This document shows, piece after piece, positions 29,825 to 40,529 of a stretch of DNA of 64,000 bases (within the stretch, counting starts at the first letter, position 1; every line of letters starts with the position of its first letter). Under the pieces are notes generated by a model. That model was not told where the DNA came from. It made no database searches and saw nothing but the letters and a program-made list of their open reading frames with translations. The DNA comes from Hyaloraphidium curvatum (lineage: Eukaryota > Monoblepharomycota > Hyaloraphidiomycetes > Hyaloraphidiales > Hyaloraphidiaceae), in contig JAIVFI010000027.1 in NCBI GenBank assembly GCA_025558095.1, forward strand, positions 248,001 to 312,000, written 5' to 3'. The translations under genes and the position numbers were made by a program.

Positions 29825-30894
29825 ATGCTCGCGGCGGGCGCGGCTCGGCCGCTGGCGGCCACCAAGGCCGAGCCGTACTACATCGGCATGTCGCTCGGCA
29901 CGTTTCTCTCGCAGGAGCTGCCGCCGCTCGCCCCAGAAAGCGGGGGAGGCCCCCGCCACGTCGTGTCGCGCGGCTCATCGGGCGAGGTCTCCGTGTCGGA
30001 AGGCGGCCGCGCCAACCGAGCCTCTGTCTACGCGATCCCGCCGCTGGTCATGGAGCGCGTCGACTCGTACGCGAGCCCGGCCCCGGCTGGCGCCTCGGCC
30101 AGCGACAAGACGCGCTACAGGCAGTCGATCGTCGAGCTGTCGGGCGCATGGGGCACATCCTTTTCCTCGGCGTCGGCGTCGGTCTTTTCCACGAGCTCCA
30201 ATGTGGGTCTTCATCCGGGGCCGCCGACGGTGCACGACTCATCTCCGGCCCTCCGCTGCCTGATGTTCAGACACCTCGCCCCGCTTCGCCGTCCGGCGAG
30301 CCAGCCATCGGCGGCCTCGCTTCGTCCCGCACCCGCGACCAGGACCTCCCCGAGCCCGAGGACCTCCTCATGATGCTAGCACACCGCCTGGCCCGCATGC
30401 ACGGGGTGTGGCGCATCCACGCGCCCGAGGAGCACCACGCCTACCCTCCCGAGGAGCTCGACATGCCCCTCCCCGTGGGCCCGCTCATCACCGCCGTGCA
30501 CGAGGTGCTCGCCGTCATGCGTGCGCTGTCCCTGCAGGGCATGCCCGGCGACGACGGCGGCGCGCTGTCCCGCGTGGTGCGGGACCACGCCGTAAGGGTC
30601 ATCGCCGTGGTGCGGTCGCTCGACTCGGAAAACAGGGTTGAGTGGTACCACCGCGCCCTCAAGGAGGGCACGGCAACGCACAGGCCCGTGTGCTTGGGGG
30701 ACCTGGTGAGCGGAGGGAAGCAGGGCATCGTGTGCGAGTTTGGGAGCGCCGTGGCGGACCTGTTCCTTCGGGAGGACGACGAGGACTACGACGGCGAGGA
30801 GTACGACGGCGAGGAGTACGACGGCGAAAACTACGAGGACGGGGAATACGAAGACCGGGACGACGGCGATGTTGCGTCGGATGGCGAGCAGTAG
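29825..30894 (+). CDS. Unrecognised protein with acidic YDGEE-repeat tail
   Basis: Two exons, 29825-30202 and 30271-30894, 333 aa. The N-terminal half is Ser/Ala/Pro-rich and probably disordered. The middle is helical and looks globular (DLLMMLAHRLARMHGVWRIH, LITAVHEVLAVMRALSLQGM, LSRVVRDHAVRVIAVVRSLD). The C-terminus is very acidic, with a 15-bp unit (GACGGCGAGGAGTAC) repeated about three times at 30790-30830, giving YDGEEYDGEEYDGEN. It could be a regulatory or chaperone-like acidic protein, but no domain is recognised. Confidence 0.6.
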
Positions 30895-31085
30895 GAGGCT
30901 GGGAAGAGTCGAGTCGTAGCAGGTCTCGGGCGCCGGTCGGCTGCTGTGTGCAGCGCCCAGTGGAATCGCATACCAGTAGGACAATATCCGTGCTCTAGAT
31001 TAAATGATGTTTTGGAAGTACTGCCGCCCGAGCACCCCTTGGTCGCGAAACTCGATCGCCCCACAGCGCCACGCACCTCCCCCCA

Positions 31086-31161
31086 CGAACCCGGGACTAA
31101 CGCGATCGCCATTTCGGGAGCGATTTGGGAGGCGTTAATTATGCCCCTTAACCATCGACGC
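31086..31161 (-). repeat. Truncated tRNA-Gly(CCC) copy
   Basis: Identical to the intact tRNA-Gly gene from GCGTCGATGG through the anticodon region, the intron and into GGGTTCG of the T-arm; it then diverges, losing the 3' T-stem and acceptor strand. It should be non-functional. It marks the inner end of the right inverted-repeat arm. Confidence 0.85.
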
Positions 31162-31812
31162 GAAGATAAGCTCATCCAGATCGCCGAGATCGGGCGCTTT
31201 GTGGCCCTCGCCCTCCCCGTCCGGACGCCTCGCCCGGCTTGCCCGCAGCGCTGCCCTTCCCGTCCCGAAATCGCACCTGGTCCACCACGGCGGGCGATTG
31301 GTCGGCGTTATTATGCCCCTTAACCATCGACGCCCAGATAAGCTCATCCAGATCGCCGAGATCGGGCGCTTTGTGGCCCTCGCCCTCCCCGTCCGGACGC
31401 CTCGCCCGGCCTGCGCGCACCGCCGCCCTTCCCGTCCCCGGGACCGCACTAGGGCAGCTTCTGCGACCTCCGTCACTGGGTCGCATTCCGGCTCGGTGCT
31501 CTTCTGCCGTGCCCTTCCGCTCCTCGGTACGGTCCGACCGCCTGGCAGGCACCCCGCTCAACGCGCTGTTCCATCCGTTACAGCCGCGGGAGATGATCGG
31601 TCGGCGTCACTGCCCGGCAGCCGTCGATTCCTGGACTCTCATCTACACTTCTGAGTTCTGAGGGCACGGTGTCAAGTTGCTCTCGCTCTCTTCTAAGCGG
31701 CGCCTCCGGGACTTCGCCGTCACCGCCGCCAAGCCGCGATCGGGAATCTGCTGGCGGCCGCGAGCCCCCCTGCGCAATCCGGAATGTGTCCCTCCGTGCC
31801 ATTCACTCCGCT
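31086..31812 (-). repeat. Right arm of ~730-bp inverted repeat (tRNA-Gly-associated)
   Basis: Inverted copy of 22025-22761. The same two ~185-bp tandem modules and the same internal tRNA 5' half (ending near 31333) are present. The copy has small deletions, for example in the segment around 31720-31735. The arms enclose about 8.3 kb with four genes. Confidence 0.85.
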
Positions 31813-31885
31813 GGTGGGATATGTTGTGGTAGAGCCCGGACAGAAGGGTTGTGCAGGAAGCGGCGCACCAGCATCCCAACCCTGA

Positions 31886-33469
31886 TCAGGATATTTGGAG
31901 TTCAGCCATGACAGCCAGCTCACTCGGATCCATTCGCGGTTGGCGAAAAGCAGGGGAGCTTGAAAGAGACCGAGTCCGCCTGCCTGGTCTCGAAAGTGTG
32001 GGACTCCGTTCGGCAACGTCGCCCTGCTCCGTTTCCTCGCTTGCTACACGCTTCCGGGACCTCAGGTCCAGCAGCTTCTTCTTCAACGATTGGACTTGCT
32101 CCCTCAGCACCTCTTTTGGCAAGTCCTTTCCGCTGAGGTGGTTGACTGGCCGGCCTCGCACCGCCGCCTCCCCGATCGCTTTATTCGTTTCGAGCCTGTT
32201 TGCAAGCTTCGCATTCGCTGACTTCAAATCATCGAGCTCCTTGATCTTTAGCGCCAACAGCTCCCGGAGCCCGGAAATGGTGCCAGAGCTCGTCCCTTTT
32301 GTCGAACTGCTCAAAGCACCGACTGTCGGCCAGGATTCCGGCCCGTTGCCAACGATAGCTTCGAGAGCCTGAAGCCTCCGTTGCTCCTCCTTCACGAGCA
32401 TCACCTTGCCTCTCAGTTCGTCCAGGCGCTCGTCCAGGCGATCCTTCATGAACTCCACTTCGCGCAACGATGCAATGGATTCGTCCTTCCTGCGCTGCAC
32501 GTCCAGGAGCTGCGATTCGGCGGTCATGCGACGCCTCTCCATGTCTGCACGGGAAACAATGCGTTCGTCGAGCACAGATTCAGCATCTCTAACGCGCGTC
32601 TCTGCACTTGAGAGCTCGTCCCGTTGGCTCCTGATCTGGAGCCCCAGGTCGTCAAGTTCGGCCGTCTTAAGGGCCCGCACAGTCTCCAGATCTTCCAAGC
32701 GGTGTTTTGCCAGTACAGCCTGCCTGTCCAGGTCCTCGAGCGCGGTTTTCAGGGTGCCAGCCTCGTTGCGGACGAGCTTCAGCCGGGTTTTCGCAATGCG
32801 GGCTTCCTCGTGCTCCATGATCTCGCTGTTCTTGCAGCGCTCGAGTGCGGTGCTGGCGCGCTCATACGCCTCGCCCTGGCTCTGGATGGAGGCCTTCACC
32901 ACGGCCAGGCGCTCCTCCAGCTCCTTCATGCGCTCCTTGCGAGTCCGCAGAACGTCGAGCTGCGCACGATAGCGCATCTGCTCCCGCTGGAGGTCGTGAG
33001 ACAGCCTCTGCGTGGCCTGGACGGCCACTTGCACGCCGGCGCGCAGCCGAGAAGTCTCCGCAGCCAGCTCCGACTTTCGGAGCGCCGCGGCGCCTAGCCT
33101 TCTCTCTAGTTCATCCGCACGTTCCTTGTACTGGTCCTCCGCGGCATTCTTCGCCGCAAGCTGCTTCTCCAGAGCGAGAAGGCGCGCTGCCGCGGTGGAA
33201 GCTTCCGCCTCGAGGCCTTCCAGTTCCGCGTCCAGAAGACGAAGTTCGGTCTCCTGTTCCTTCTCCTGGCGATGCAGGAGATCCAGCTTGGCCTTGACAT
33301 GGTCGCGCTTGTTGACTAGGCGGTGACGGGCGTCCTTCTCGCGGCGAGCGTTCCGTTGCGATTGGGCGCCCACTGCTCCGCCGTCGCCCGGCGACGCGTC
33401 CGCCGGCTCGGGACATCCAGGCGCGGCACTATTGGAACTGCATGATGAGGATTCCGAGGTCTGGTTCAT
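31886..33469 (-). CDS. Long coiled-coil protein
   Basis: Single exon, 527 aa from ATG 33469 (MNQTSESSSCSSN...). An in-frame ATG at 33607 would add 46 residues. After a Ser/Pro-rich head, about 400 residues form a near-continuous heptad coiled coil (KLDLLHRQEKEQETELRLLD, LERRLGAAALRKSELAAETS, LKTALEDLDRQAVLAKHRLE). A short break (about residues 395-425) is followed by another coil and a basic Ser/Arg tail (RPGRRTRSLSSSPAF). Such architecture fits cytoskeletal, centrosomal or flagellar proteins; no specific family can be named. Its 3' end lies 74 bp from inverted-repeat arm A. Confidence 0.7.
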   Translation of the reverse strand: MNQTSESSSCSSNSAAPGCPEPADASPGDGGAVGAQSQRNARREKDARHRLVNKRDHVKAKLDLLHRQEKEQETELRLLDAELEGLEAEASTAAARLLALEKQLAAKNAAEDQYKERADELERRLGAAALRKSELAAETSRLRAGVQVAVQATQRLSHDLQREQMRYRAQLDVLRTRKERMKELEERLAVVKASIQSQGEAYERASTALERCKNSEIMEHEEARIAKTRLKLVRNEAGTLKTALEDLDRQAVLAKHRLEDLETVRALKTAELDDLGLQIRSQRDELSSAETRVRDAESVLDERIVSRADMERRRMTAESQLLDVQRRKDESIASLREVEFMKDRLDERLDELRGKVMLVKEEQRRLQALEAIVGNGPESWPTVGALSSSTKGTSSGTISGLRELLALKIKELDDLKSANAKLANRLETNKAIGEAAVRGRPVNHLSGKDLPKEVLREQVQSLKKKLLDLRSRKRVASEETEQGDVAERSPTLSRPGRRTRSLSSSPAFRQPRMDPSELAVMAELQIS

Positions 33470-33675
33470 TCGTCGCTCAGAAGATGCCGCGGAATTGACC
33501 GGGGAGCGAGTTTGAAACCATCGGACTAGTGCCGCAATCCGAGGCACTCTCACGCGGCGAATCGAGACAAACAGAGAGGCGGGTATCATCTGGTGTTGCC
33601 AAAACATTACACTTCGGTGTCTATACCCCCACCCGGGTGTGCGGCGCCGTGGCAATAGTTCATGTGCGAGCCCAG

Positions 33676-36600
33676 CTACGCGAGCAATTTATCGAGGTCG
33701 TCGTCGTCCACGGGCTCGCCGCCGGTGGCGCTGAATGCGTCCGTGCCAGCGTAGGACGACAGATCGTCAAAGTCCGGGTCACCCTGGCCAGTGCGAGATC
33801 GGTGAGCGGCAGCTTCGGCACGGGACTGCGACAGATCGCCCACCTTCAGCGAGCCCGTTCCCGTCGTGTTCACCTCCATGCTCATGTGGCTCATGTTCTC
33901 GCTCATGTTGTCCATGAGATCGCCCTCCCCGGCATCCCCGATGACGCTGAGGTGGGCCTGTGACGGCCCGCTCGATGCGGGGGAGGTCGAAACCGGCAAG
34001 GAAAAGGCCACAGAACCGGCACCCGGCCGAGTCTGCTGGACCGGAGAAACAGTTGTTACCGAGGTCGTCGGCGACGCGTTGCTCGGTGGCCGCGACGACT
34101 GCAACGAATCGGAGTCAGAGAAAGAGGAGCAAAAAGCGAACTTCGCAACGCACCTGGATGCCGTTCGTCTTCTTCTCCACAGGCTCGGGATCCGCAACCG
34201 GCGACGACTTTGGCGCCTCCTCCTCCGCCTCCACCGGATCGTCGAATTCACCAGCATCGTCCCCGACATCGTTGTCGGCCCCCTCATCCTCCTCGAAGTC
34301 CGGCTTCGACGTCCCGTTGGTCGTCGCCGGATTGTCCTTGACCGCCTGGAGCAGGTCCCAGTGCAGGCTGTCCTTCAGCTCAAGGTACTTGGTCGCGGGC
34401 ACGGCGCGCTCCCTGATCCCCTTGTACCGCTCCTCGGCCTGGATCGCGTACTTGAGGTCCGGGAAAAGGTTCTCATACTCGGCGGGGTCCGCAAGGGCCT
34501 CGCCCGCCTTTTTCTTGCCCTGCGTCTGGAGATCCTCCTTCCAGAGCGAGACGAGGGCCGACATGTTGCTGCGTGAAAAGGACCATGTCAGGTCGACGAA
34601 CCGGGCGCGAAAAATCCGACCCACCTCGGAAGATAAGTCCGCGCCAGAAAGGCAGCTTCCGGTGTCCGTTCCGTGTTGACGAGGATGTCGATGCAGCGCT
34701 CCAAGTCGCCGGCGATGTAGGCGCACAGGAACGAGATGTTGTTCTTGCCCGCGGCCGCCGCGATCTCGCCGAGCTGCTCGATCCCCTTCCGGTTCCCGCT
34801 CGCCTGGTAGAAAAGCAGCAGGCCCTCCATGTCCTTGGCGCGGCGGAGGCACTCCTCGGCCAGGTTAAACTGCCAAGCCGCGAGGGCCGACTCGGCCAAG
34901 GTCTTCCACTTGTCCTCCTTGTCCGCCTGCCGCGCGATTTCGACCGCGACATCGAGCTTGCCGAGCTGCGTGGCCAGCTCGAAGCGGTGCTCGATGTCCG
35001 TGGAAACCTCGAGTGCCAGCTCCTTCAGTTCTGGCGGCACAGAGGCAGGTGAGCTTCCGAAATCAGTGAGGTAGCGACGGACTCACCTTGGCCCTCCAAG
35101 AACCGCGCCAGCCGGTTCCACTGGTCGCGGGGCACGGCCGGCAGGAGCTTCTCCGCGAGATCCAGGTCCCCGCGCAGCACCGCGGTCTGGTACTCGATCA
35201 CGCTCAGCGGGAGCGCGAAGCTGTACACGGTCAGGTCCTTGTCGCAGAGGTAGATGCGGTTGTCGCGGGGGATGTAGCCGAGGAGGTAGATGTTGTGGTC
35301 GAAGTGGCTGATGGTCGAGACCTGGCCGCCGACGACGTAGTTGAGGCGGTTGAGCGTGGACGTGTAGATGAAACAGTCGCCGATCCACGCGCCCGTCTTG
35401 ACACTGGGAACGAACGTCAGTGAGCGATGCCTTGAAGCATTGGACCAGCAACCCACGTCTCCGAAATCTCGCTGACGAAATCGAAGGCCGACTCCACGCC
35501 CTCCTCCGTGACGCTGTTGGCGCCGTTGCGGTCCAGGTACTGCTGGTACGCGACCCGGTTGAACTTGAGGATGTAGAAGCTCTCGTCGCCGGCGATGCAG
35601 ACGAGGTCGGTCTCGGACCAGTAGACCTGCATTCGTCCCCGTCAGCGCCATCCCCAACACGGCGGCGGGCGGCGACCCACCTGACGCGCCGCAACCTCGA
35701 CGCGGCGGACCGGGGCCCCGGTATCCCAGTCGTAGAAGTTGAGGAAGCTGCTGCTGCGCACGCCGAGCAGGGTGCCGCCGTAGATGCCCTCGGCGCTGTA
35801 CCCGGGCTTGATGTTGACGCCCGGCTTCTCCTTGAAGCTCTTGTAGACCTTGATCCGGGAGTTGGACTCGCGGACGGCGTACCTGCGGGGCGAGTCAGCG
35901 GGGACCGGGAGCGGGCCGGGTCGAAACGCACTCGTTCGAGTCCTGGGCCCAGACGAACTCGAGCGCGCTGCCGAAGCTCTTGTTGCGCCAGGCGAGGGCG
36001 GTGTAGATGATGTACTCGCCGTCGCCGCACACGACCACGAAGCTGCGATCGACAGATTAGTTTGGGAAGCCAAAGAGCAAGTCATGGCCGCTCACCGTCC
36101 GTTGGGGCTGTGCTGGAGCGTCTGGGGGTAAACCTCGCACGATCCGAGCTCCTTGATCGAAAGCGGGAGCCGCTCTCCATCCTTGATGTTCTCCTCTGCG
36201 GCGTTTCCGGGATCAGCAAGGCCGCCGCGACCCCGCCCGCTCGGGTCCTCCCACCGGTAGAGCTCTTGACGCTCGCCGTCAGGATCTCGTTGTGCTTGGC
36301 CCAGATGATCTTGCCGCCGCTGTCCATCGAAACCGCGGGCTCCTCCCGGCCGAGCTGCACCGACGCGTGAGTCTCCGGACCGCGCCAGCGCGCGGGACCC
36401 GACGGACCTTGATCGCGATGGTCCCCTCGTCGTACCCGATCGCGACGTCGTTCGAGCCCCTCAGGTACGCGATCGCCCACACGCGCTCCATCCCGTAGTT
36501 GAGCGTGTTCTCGAGGCGGTACGTGTTGGAGTGCCATATCCGCACCGTGCCGTCCTCGCTACCGGTGATGATGATGGGGAGCTCCGGGTGGAAGCAGGTC

Positions 36601-37619
36601 ACGCTGACGTTCTGCGAGTGGCCCTCGAGGGTCTGGACGCAGCTCTTGTTCTGGTAGTCCCAGACCTTGACGAGCCTTGGAGGTGCGCAGGTTCAGAAGG
36701 ACGAGCGCGCGCAAGCCTGCGGCGGACCCACTTGTCGTCCGCGCCCGAAACCAGGTACGGTTTATCGCCGCCGTGGTAGTAGTCCACCGTGTTGACGCCC
36801 TTCTCGTGGCCCTCGAGGGTGTAGTTGGGCACTGTGGACCCGAGCGACCAGACCTGCCCGCGGAGGTCAGCACTCCGGCGGGAACGCGCGTCGCCGGCCC
36901 GCGCACCTTGATCGTCCGGTCCAGCGACGCCGAAGCGAACGTGTTGGCATCCTTGGGGTTGAAGACGACCTGCATCACGTAGTGCGTGTGCCCTTCAAAC
37001 ACCTGGTCCGGACGGCGCCCCCGTGAGCCCCGCATCCCCGCCGCGCGCCCGGATCCGACGGACCATGACGTTCCTCCACGCCTTTTCCCAGTCCCACAGC
37101 TTGATCAGCATGTCGTCCGAGCTCGTGAGCACGTAGGGCTGGGTGGGGTGCACCGCGATGCTCCGGATGTAGTCCGAGTGCGCCTCGAAGGCGATGACCT
37201 TTTCCAGCGTGTTGTAGTTGAACACGCGCAGCTGCATGTCGTCCGAGCCGGTGATGACCCAGGACTTGCGCGGCACGAACTTTGCGGCGCGCACGGGGAG
37301 GTCCGTGACCTCGAAGGTCTTGACGAGCACCTGAAAGCGGGCGTCAGGGGGCGCTTCCCGCGCCTCTGCAACGTGCCCGCCTGGTTCTCATAGTTCCAGA
37401 TGTACACGTTGCCGTTGTACAGCGAGGCGAGCAGCCACGGCTCGGTCGGGTGGAAGTCGACCGACTTGACGCGCTCCGACCGCGCGGTCAGCTTGCGCTG
37501 CGGGGGCGTCAGCGGGCGCGGCGGATGGCGCCTCCCGGCAAACCTTGATTTCCAGGCGCAGCGGCTGCGGGGTGCGGGCGGTCAGCGCGGCCGACGCGGC
37601 GCGCGGGTTCGCCCACCAT
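33676..37619 (-). CDS. SEC27: Coatomer subunit beta' (COPI)
   Basis: Multi-exon gene (about 17 exons). Coding begins with an ATG at 37617-37619 that stands alone in its exon; exon 2 (37544-37564) encodes PLRLEIK and exon 3 [22 protein letters not shown]40 repeats follow ([68 protein letters not shown]), then the second propeller and alpha-solenoid ([57 protein letters not shown]). The end is acidic ([10 protein letters not shown]). Beta' is part of the COPI coat that retrieves proteins from Golgi to ER and binds dilysine signals. One intron (37331-37380) has GC-AG borders. Order and motifs match the family throughout. Confidence 0.95.
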
Positions 37620-38168
37620 TGGCGCGGCACGGCGGGCGGCGGGCGCGGCGCGCGCGGGGAATCGGCGCCGTCCGCGCGGCGGCGGGGGGCGGCGCGGCGG
37701 GGAGCGGGAATGCGCCGCGGCGGGCGGGGGGGGAGTCGTGCGTGGTGAGGACTCGCGAACGAAGTCAAGGCGGGCAACACGCAGTCAGGCGAGGCGCCAG
37801 CGAGCGTCCCCGCTCGCAACAACGGGCCGCGACCTGCGCCTCGGCCGGCAAAAGAACAACGGCACGCATTTCCAAATCATCTATGGTCGCGGAATAGCCC
37901 CGTCCAACGCCAACAGTGCACGCCGACCCTCCTCATCCTGCCGGCCCGATCCACTGCACCCGCCACGCCCGCGCGCGCGGCCCACTCCTCCGAATCCAAC
38001 CGGGCGATCAGCGGTCGTAGCACTTTTTCCTGTATGCGGGACGGGCGGTCAGAATGGATTTCGGGGGGCGGGCATTACGGGAGCGCGATCCGAATCGGAA
38101 AGCAGCCTTCCCGTGCTCCCGAAAAGCAAATGATACGCACTGGTTCGCCTTCAATCGACGGACAAATG
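37620..38168. other. Intergenic region
   Basis: Upstream of the COPI gene and downstream of the V-ATPase gene, about 550 bases, very GC-rich near 37640-37740. No gene or repeat recognised. A small terminal exon of the V-ATPase gene could lie here. Confidence 0.3.
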
Positions 38169-39028
38169 TCAGAACATCACTTTTGTGCGCGCGGACTCGC
38201 CGCAATTCAAACCCACCTTGGTGTTGAGGATGAGCGACACGATGAGCCCGTAGAGGCCCAGCACCTCGGCGAAAATCAGGATGAGCACCATGCCGACGAA
38301 CACGCGGGACTGGTAGGAGTAGTCCCGCACGCCGGCGTCTCCGGCGTGGCCTGGTGGCGCGACGAAAGGGGGAGATGGCGGGGAGTGCGGCAGGTGCGCC
38401 ACGGGGCACGGGGGGGCAGGCAGCGTCCAGGAGCGGGCACGAACAACGTCAGCAAACCACTTCGAACGTTTCCGAAAGCGGCGCCGGCCGACCCACCGAT
38501 CGCGTACCCCGCCGCGACGCCCGCGAACCCGGTCGATATCCCCGCGGCCAGGTGCACGAACGAGTCGAACGCCGAGTAGCCGAGGTCCGGCGCCACGTTC
38601 CCCGAGATGAGCACCGACACCACGAGGCCGTACACGCAGATGATACCGGCCATGACGACTGCGGGGCGGGTGGCGCGCGCGGGGGGTTGCGCGGCGGGGG
38701 GCGCACGGGCGGGCGGGCGGGCGGGCGGTCAGCGCGCGCCCGGGGCAGATGCAGCAGCGAGGAAAGGCCCACCGGGAATGAGCGACTTCATGATGAGGTC
38801 GGGCTTGTACTGCCCCATGCCCGCGATGCCCATGCCCGCGAGCGCGGTGCCGTAGCCGGCGCCGACGGACGAGAAGATCATCGACATGCTGACGCCCATC
38901 ATCCCGAAGAACGGCGGCCAGAACGGGCACGGCGGGTCCGAGATGGCGATGTAGTAGTTGTAGCCCTGCGTCTGCACGAACGAGTTGGTGTGGTTCCAGT
39001 TGCGCGCATCCTCGGCCGGCGTGGACAT
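38169..39028 (-). CDS. VMA3: V-type ATPase 16-kDa proteolipid subunit c
   Basis: Three exons, about 38773-39028, 38497-38658, 38169-38350, 199 aa. Four hydrophobic helices are present: [58 protein letters not shown], and [20 protein letters not shown]. The last holds the proton-carrying Glu (FAEVLG). [13 protein letters not shown] matches the loop before helix 4. It forms the rotor ring of the vacuolar proton pump. It could be subunit c or c'. There are about 20 extra residues at the N-terminus ([13 protein letters not shown]) and a 14-residue C-terminal extension ([14 protein letters not shown]). The latter begins at a GTGGGT that might instead be a splice donor to an unseen last exon. Confidence 0.92.
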
Positions 39029-39234
39029 GGCTGCCGGCGGGGGCGGTCAGGGCCGTTGCAAAGGAGAGCTAGGTACGGCGGGGAGGCCAGCGGACACATA
39101 CTGGGGCGGTAGAAGTGGGGGGGAAGTGCCGGGTGGCGTGCGCGGTAGCAGCGCCTGGAAGATAGGGCGCGCCCTGACCACTCACGCCTCCCCCATTTCG
39201 AGGCACAGATCGACGCCAGATCTCTTCTTTCCTT

Positions 39235-40221
39235 CTAGCCCTCGTCCGATCCGCCCTCTTCTTCCACCTCCACGTACTCCACGACCTCCTCGACCTCCTC
39301 CTCCCCCTCCTCCCCCTCCTCCCCTTCCCCGTCCTCTCCCTCGCCGTCCCCGTGCCCCTCTTCCTCCCCGTGGCCCTCTTCCTCCCCGTGCTCCGTGCCC
39401 TCGTCCTTCCCGGCGGTAGGTGCGGTCCGATTCCCCGTGGGGGTCCCCACGTACCCCCGGAAATCCAGCGGCGCCCCCCTCCCGCTCACCGCCCGCGAAT
39501 ACAGCAGGCCCACCGTCGGCATCGCGTTCCAGTGCAGTGCCAGGCGCCCTTTCAGTTCGCTGCGGGGGACGATCGGGGTCAGCGGATGCGGGCCGGGGAC
39601 GGCGGGGGACCGACGAAAGGGAGGGGCCGATGTCGGTCATCGGGTACTCTGCGCGCACGCCGCGGAGGTCCAGCACGGCCGAGGAGGGGGAGGGCACGAT
39701 GCGGTCCCATATCACGACGTGGTTGGTGTCCTGTCGCCAACGGCAACGGTGAGCGGCGGTAACCGTCGGCGGCGCAGGCGGGCCCACGTGGGAGGGCGTC
39801 TCGTACTCCACGGCGAGGTAGACAAAGAGCTGCTTGGTGTTCCATTTGAAGAGGTTGGTGAGGTCTTGCGGGCATGCGGGTGGTCAGCGGCGACACTGGG
39901 AGGCGGGATCGCGGGACCCACCGGCCTTGAGGTCGAACGTGAGGAAGGCCATCTCGGTCACGGGCTGCGGAGGCCCCTGGTACGAAGGCTGCCGTCCCTT
40001 TTTCCTGCCCGGCACGGCAACCGCCTCCGATCAGCCCTCTGACGCGTCCCGCGCCCCGCAAGGCAGACTCACACGACCACCTCCCTGACGCGGATCTCCA
40101 CGGGCGGGTCCTCCCCCCGCAGCACAAACGGCGACACCACCGCGACGGCGACGGCGATGCCGAGGCAGACGGTGACGAAGAAGGCAAAGACGGAGTTGGC
40201 GCGCTGGGTGATGGAGTACAT
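39235..40221 (-). CDS. SPC3: Signal peptidase complex subunit 3 with acidic tail
   Basis: About five exons. The N-terminus MYSITQRANSVFAFFVTVCL plus a hydrophobic stretch is the single membrane anchor. Family blocks follow: MAFLTFDLKADLTNLFKWN, KQLFVYLAVEYET, NHVVIWDRIV, LALHWNAMPTVGLLY. Spc3/SPCS3 is an essential lumenal-domain subunit of the ER signal peptidase. The protein should end soon after this last block, but here a further ~60 residues, mostly Glu and Gly (GHGEEEGHGDGEGEDGEGEE...), run to the stop. This tail is coded by purine-rich low-complexity DNA at 39240-39415. It would lie in the ER lumen. The tail is in frame with the conserved part. Confidence 0.92.
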
Positions 40222-40529
40222 TGCGGGGACGGCGCGTTCCGGCGCGTCCGGGGGGCCCAGGGAGGGATTTGTGGCCGGCGATTGGGGGAGAGGGATCCAA
40301 GGGAGGGGTTCACGGTCTCGGATTGCGCATGGCGGGCCCAGCAGGTCTCCGGAAGGTGTCGCGTTGGCGGGAATCGGAGCTTAGGAGTTGCCTAGGTGTC
40401 GGGCCCGGGTAAGGCGCGTTGTTAGGGCCGCGATCGAGTGCGGTTGGACCAAACCGAAGTCCGCGACAAATCGCCGCGAAGCGCACTGCGCTGCACCCCC
40501 CCAGCGCGCACGCCCCGCCGCCGCGCGCG
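40222..40529. other. Divergent promoter region
   Basis: About 300 bases between the divergent SPC3 gene and the coiled-coil gene. No specific element recognised. Confidence 0.3.

Noticed and set aside
31239..31661. Open frames repeated in both inverted-repeat arms (PSRPRDRTRAASAT-type)
   Set aside because: They follow repeat DNA containing tRNA fragments, have no domain, and differ in length between copies.
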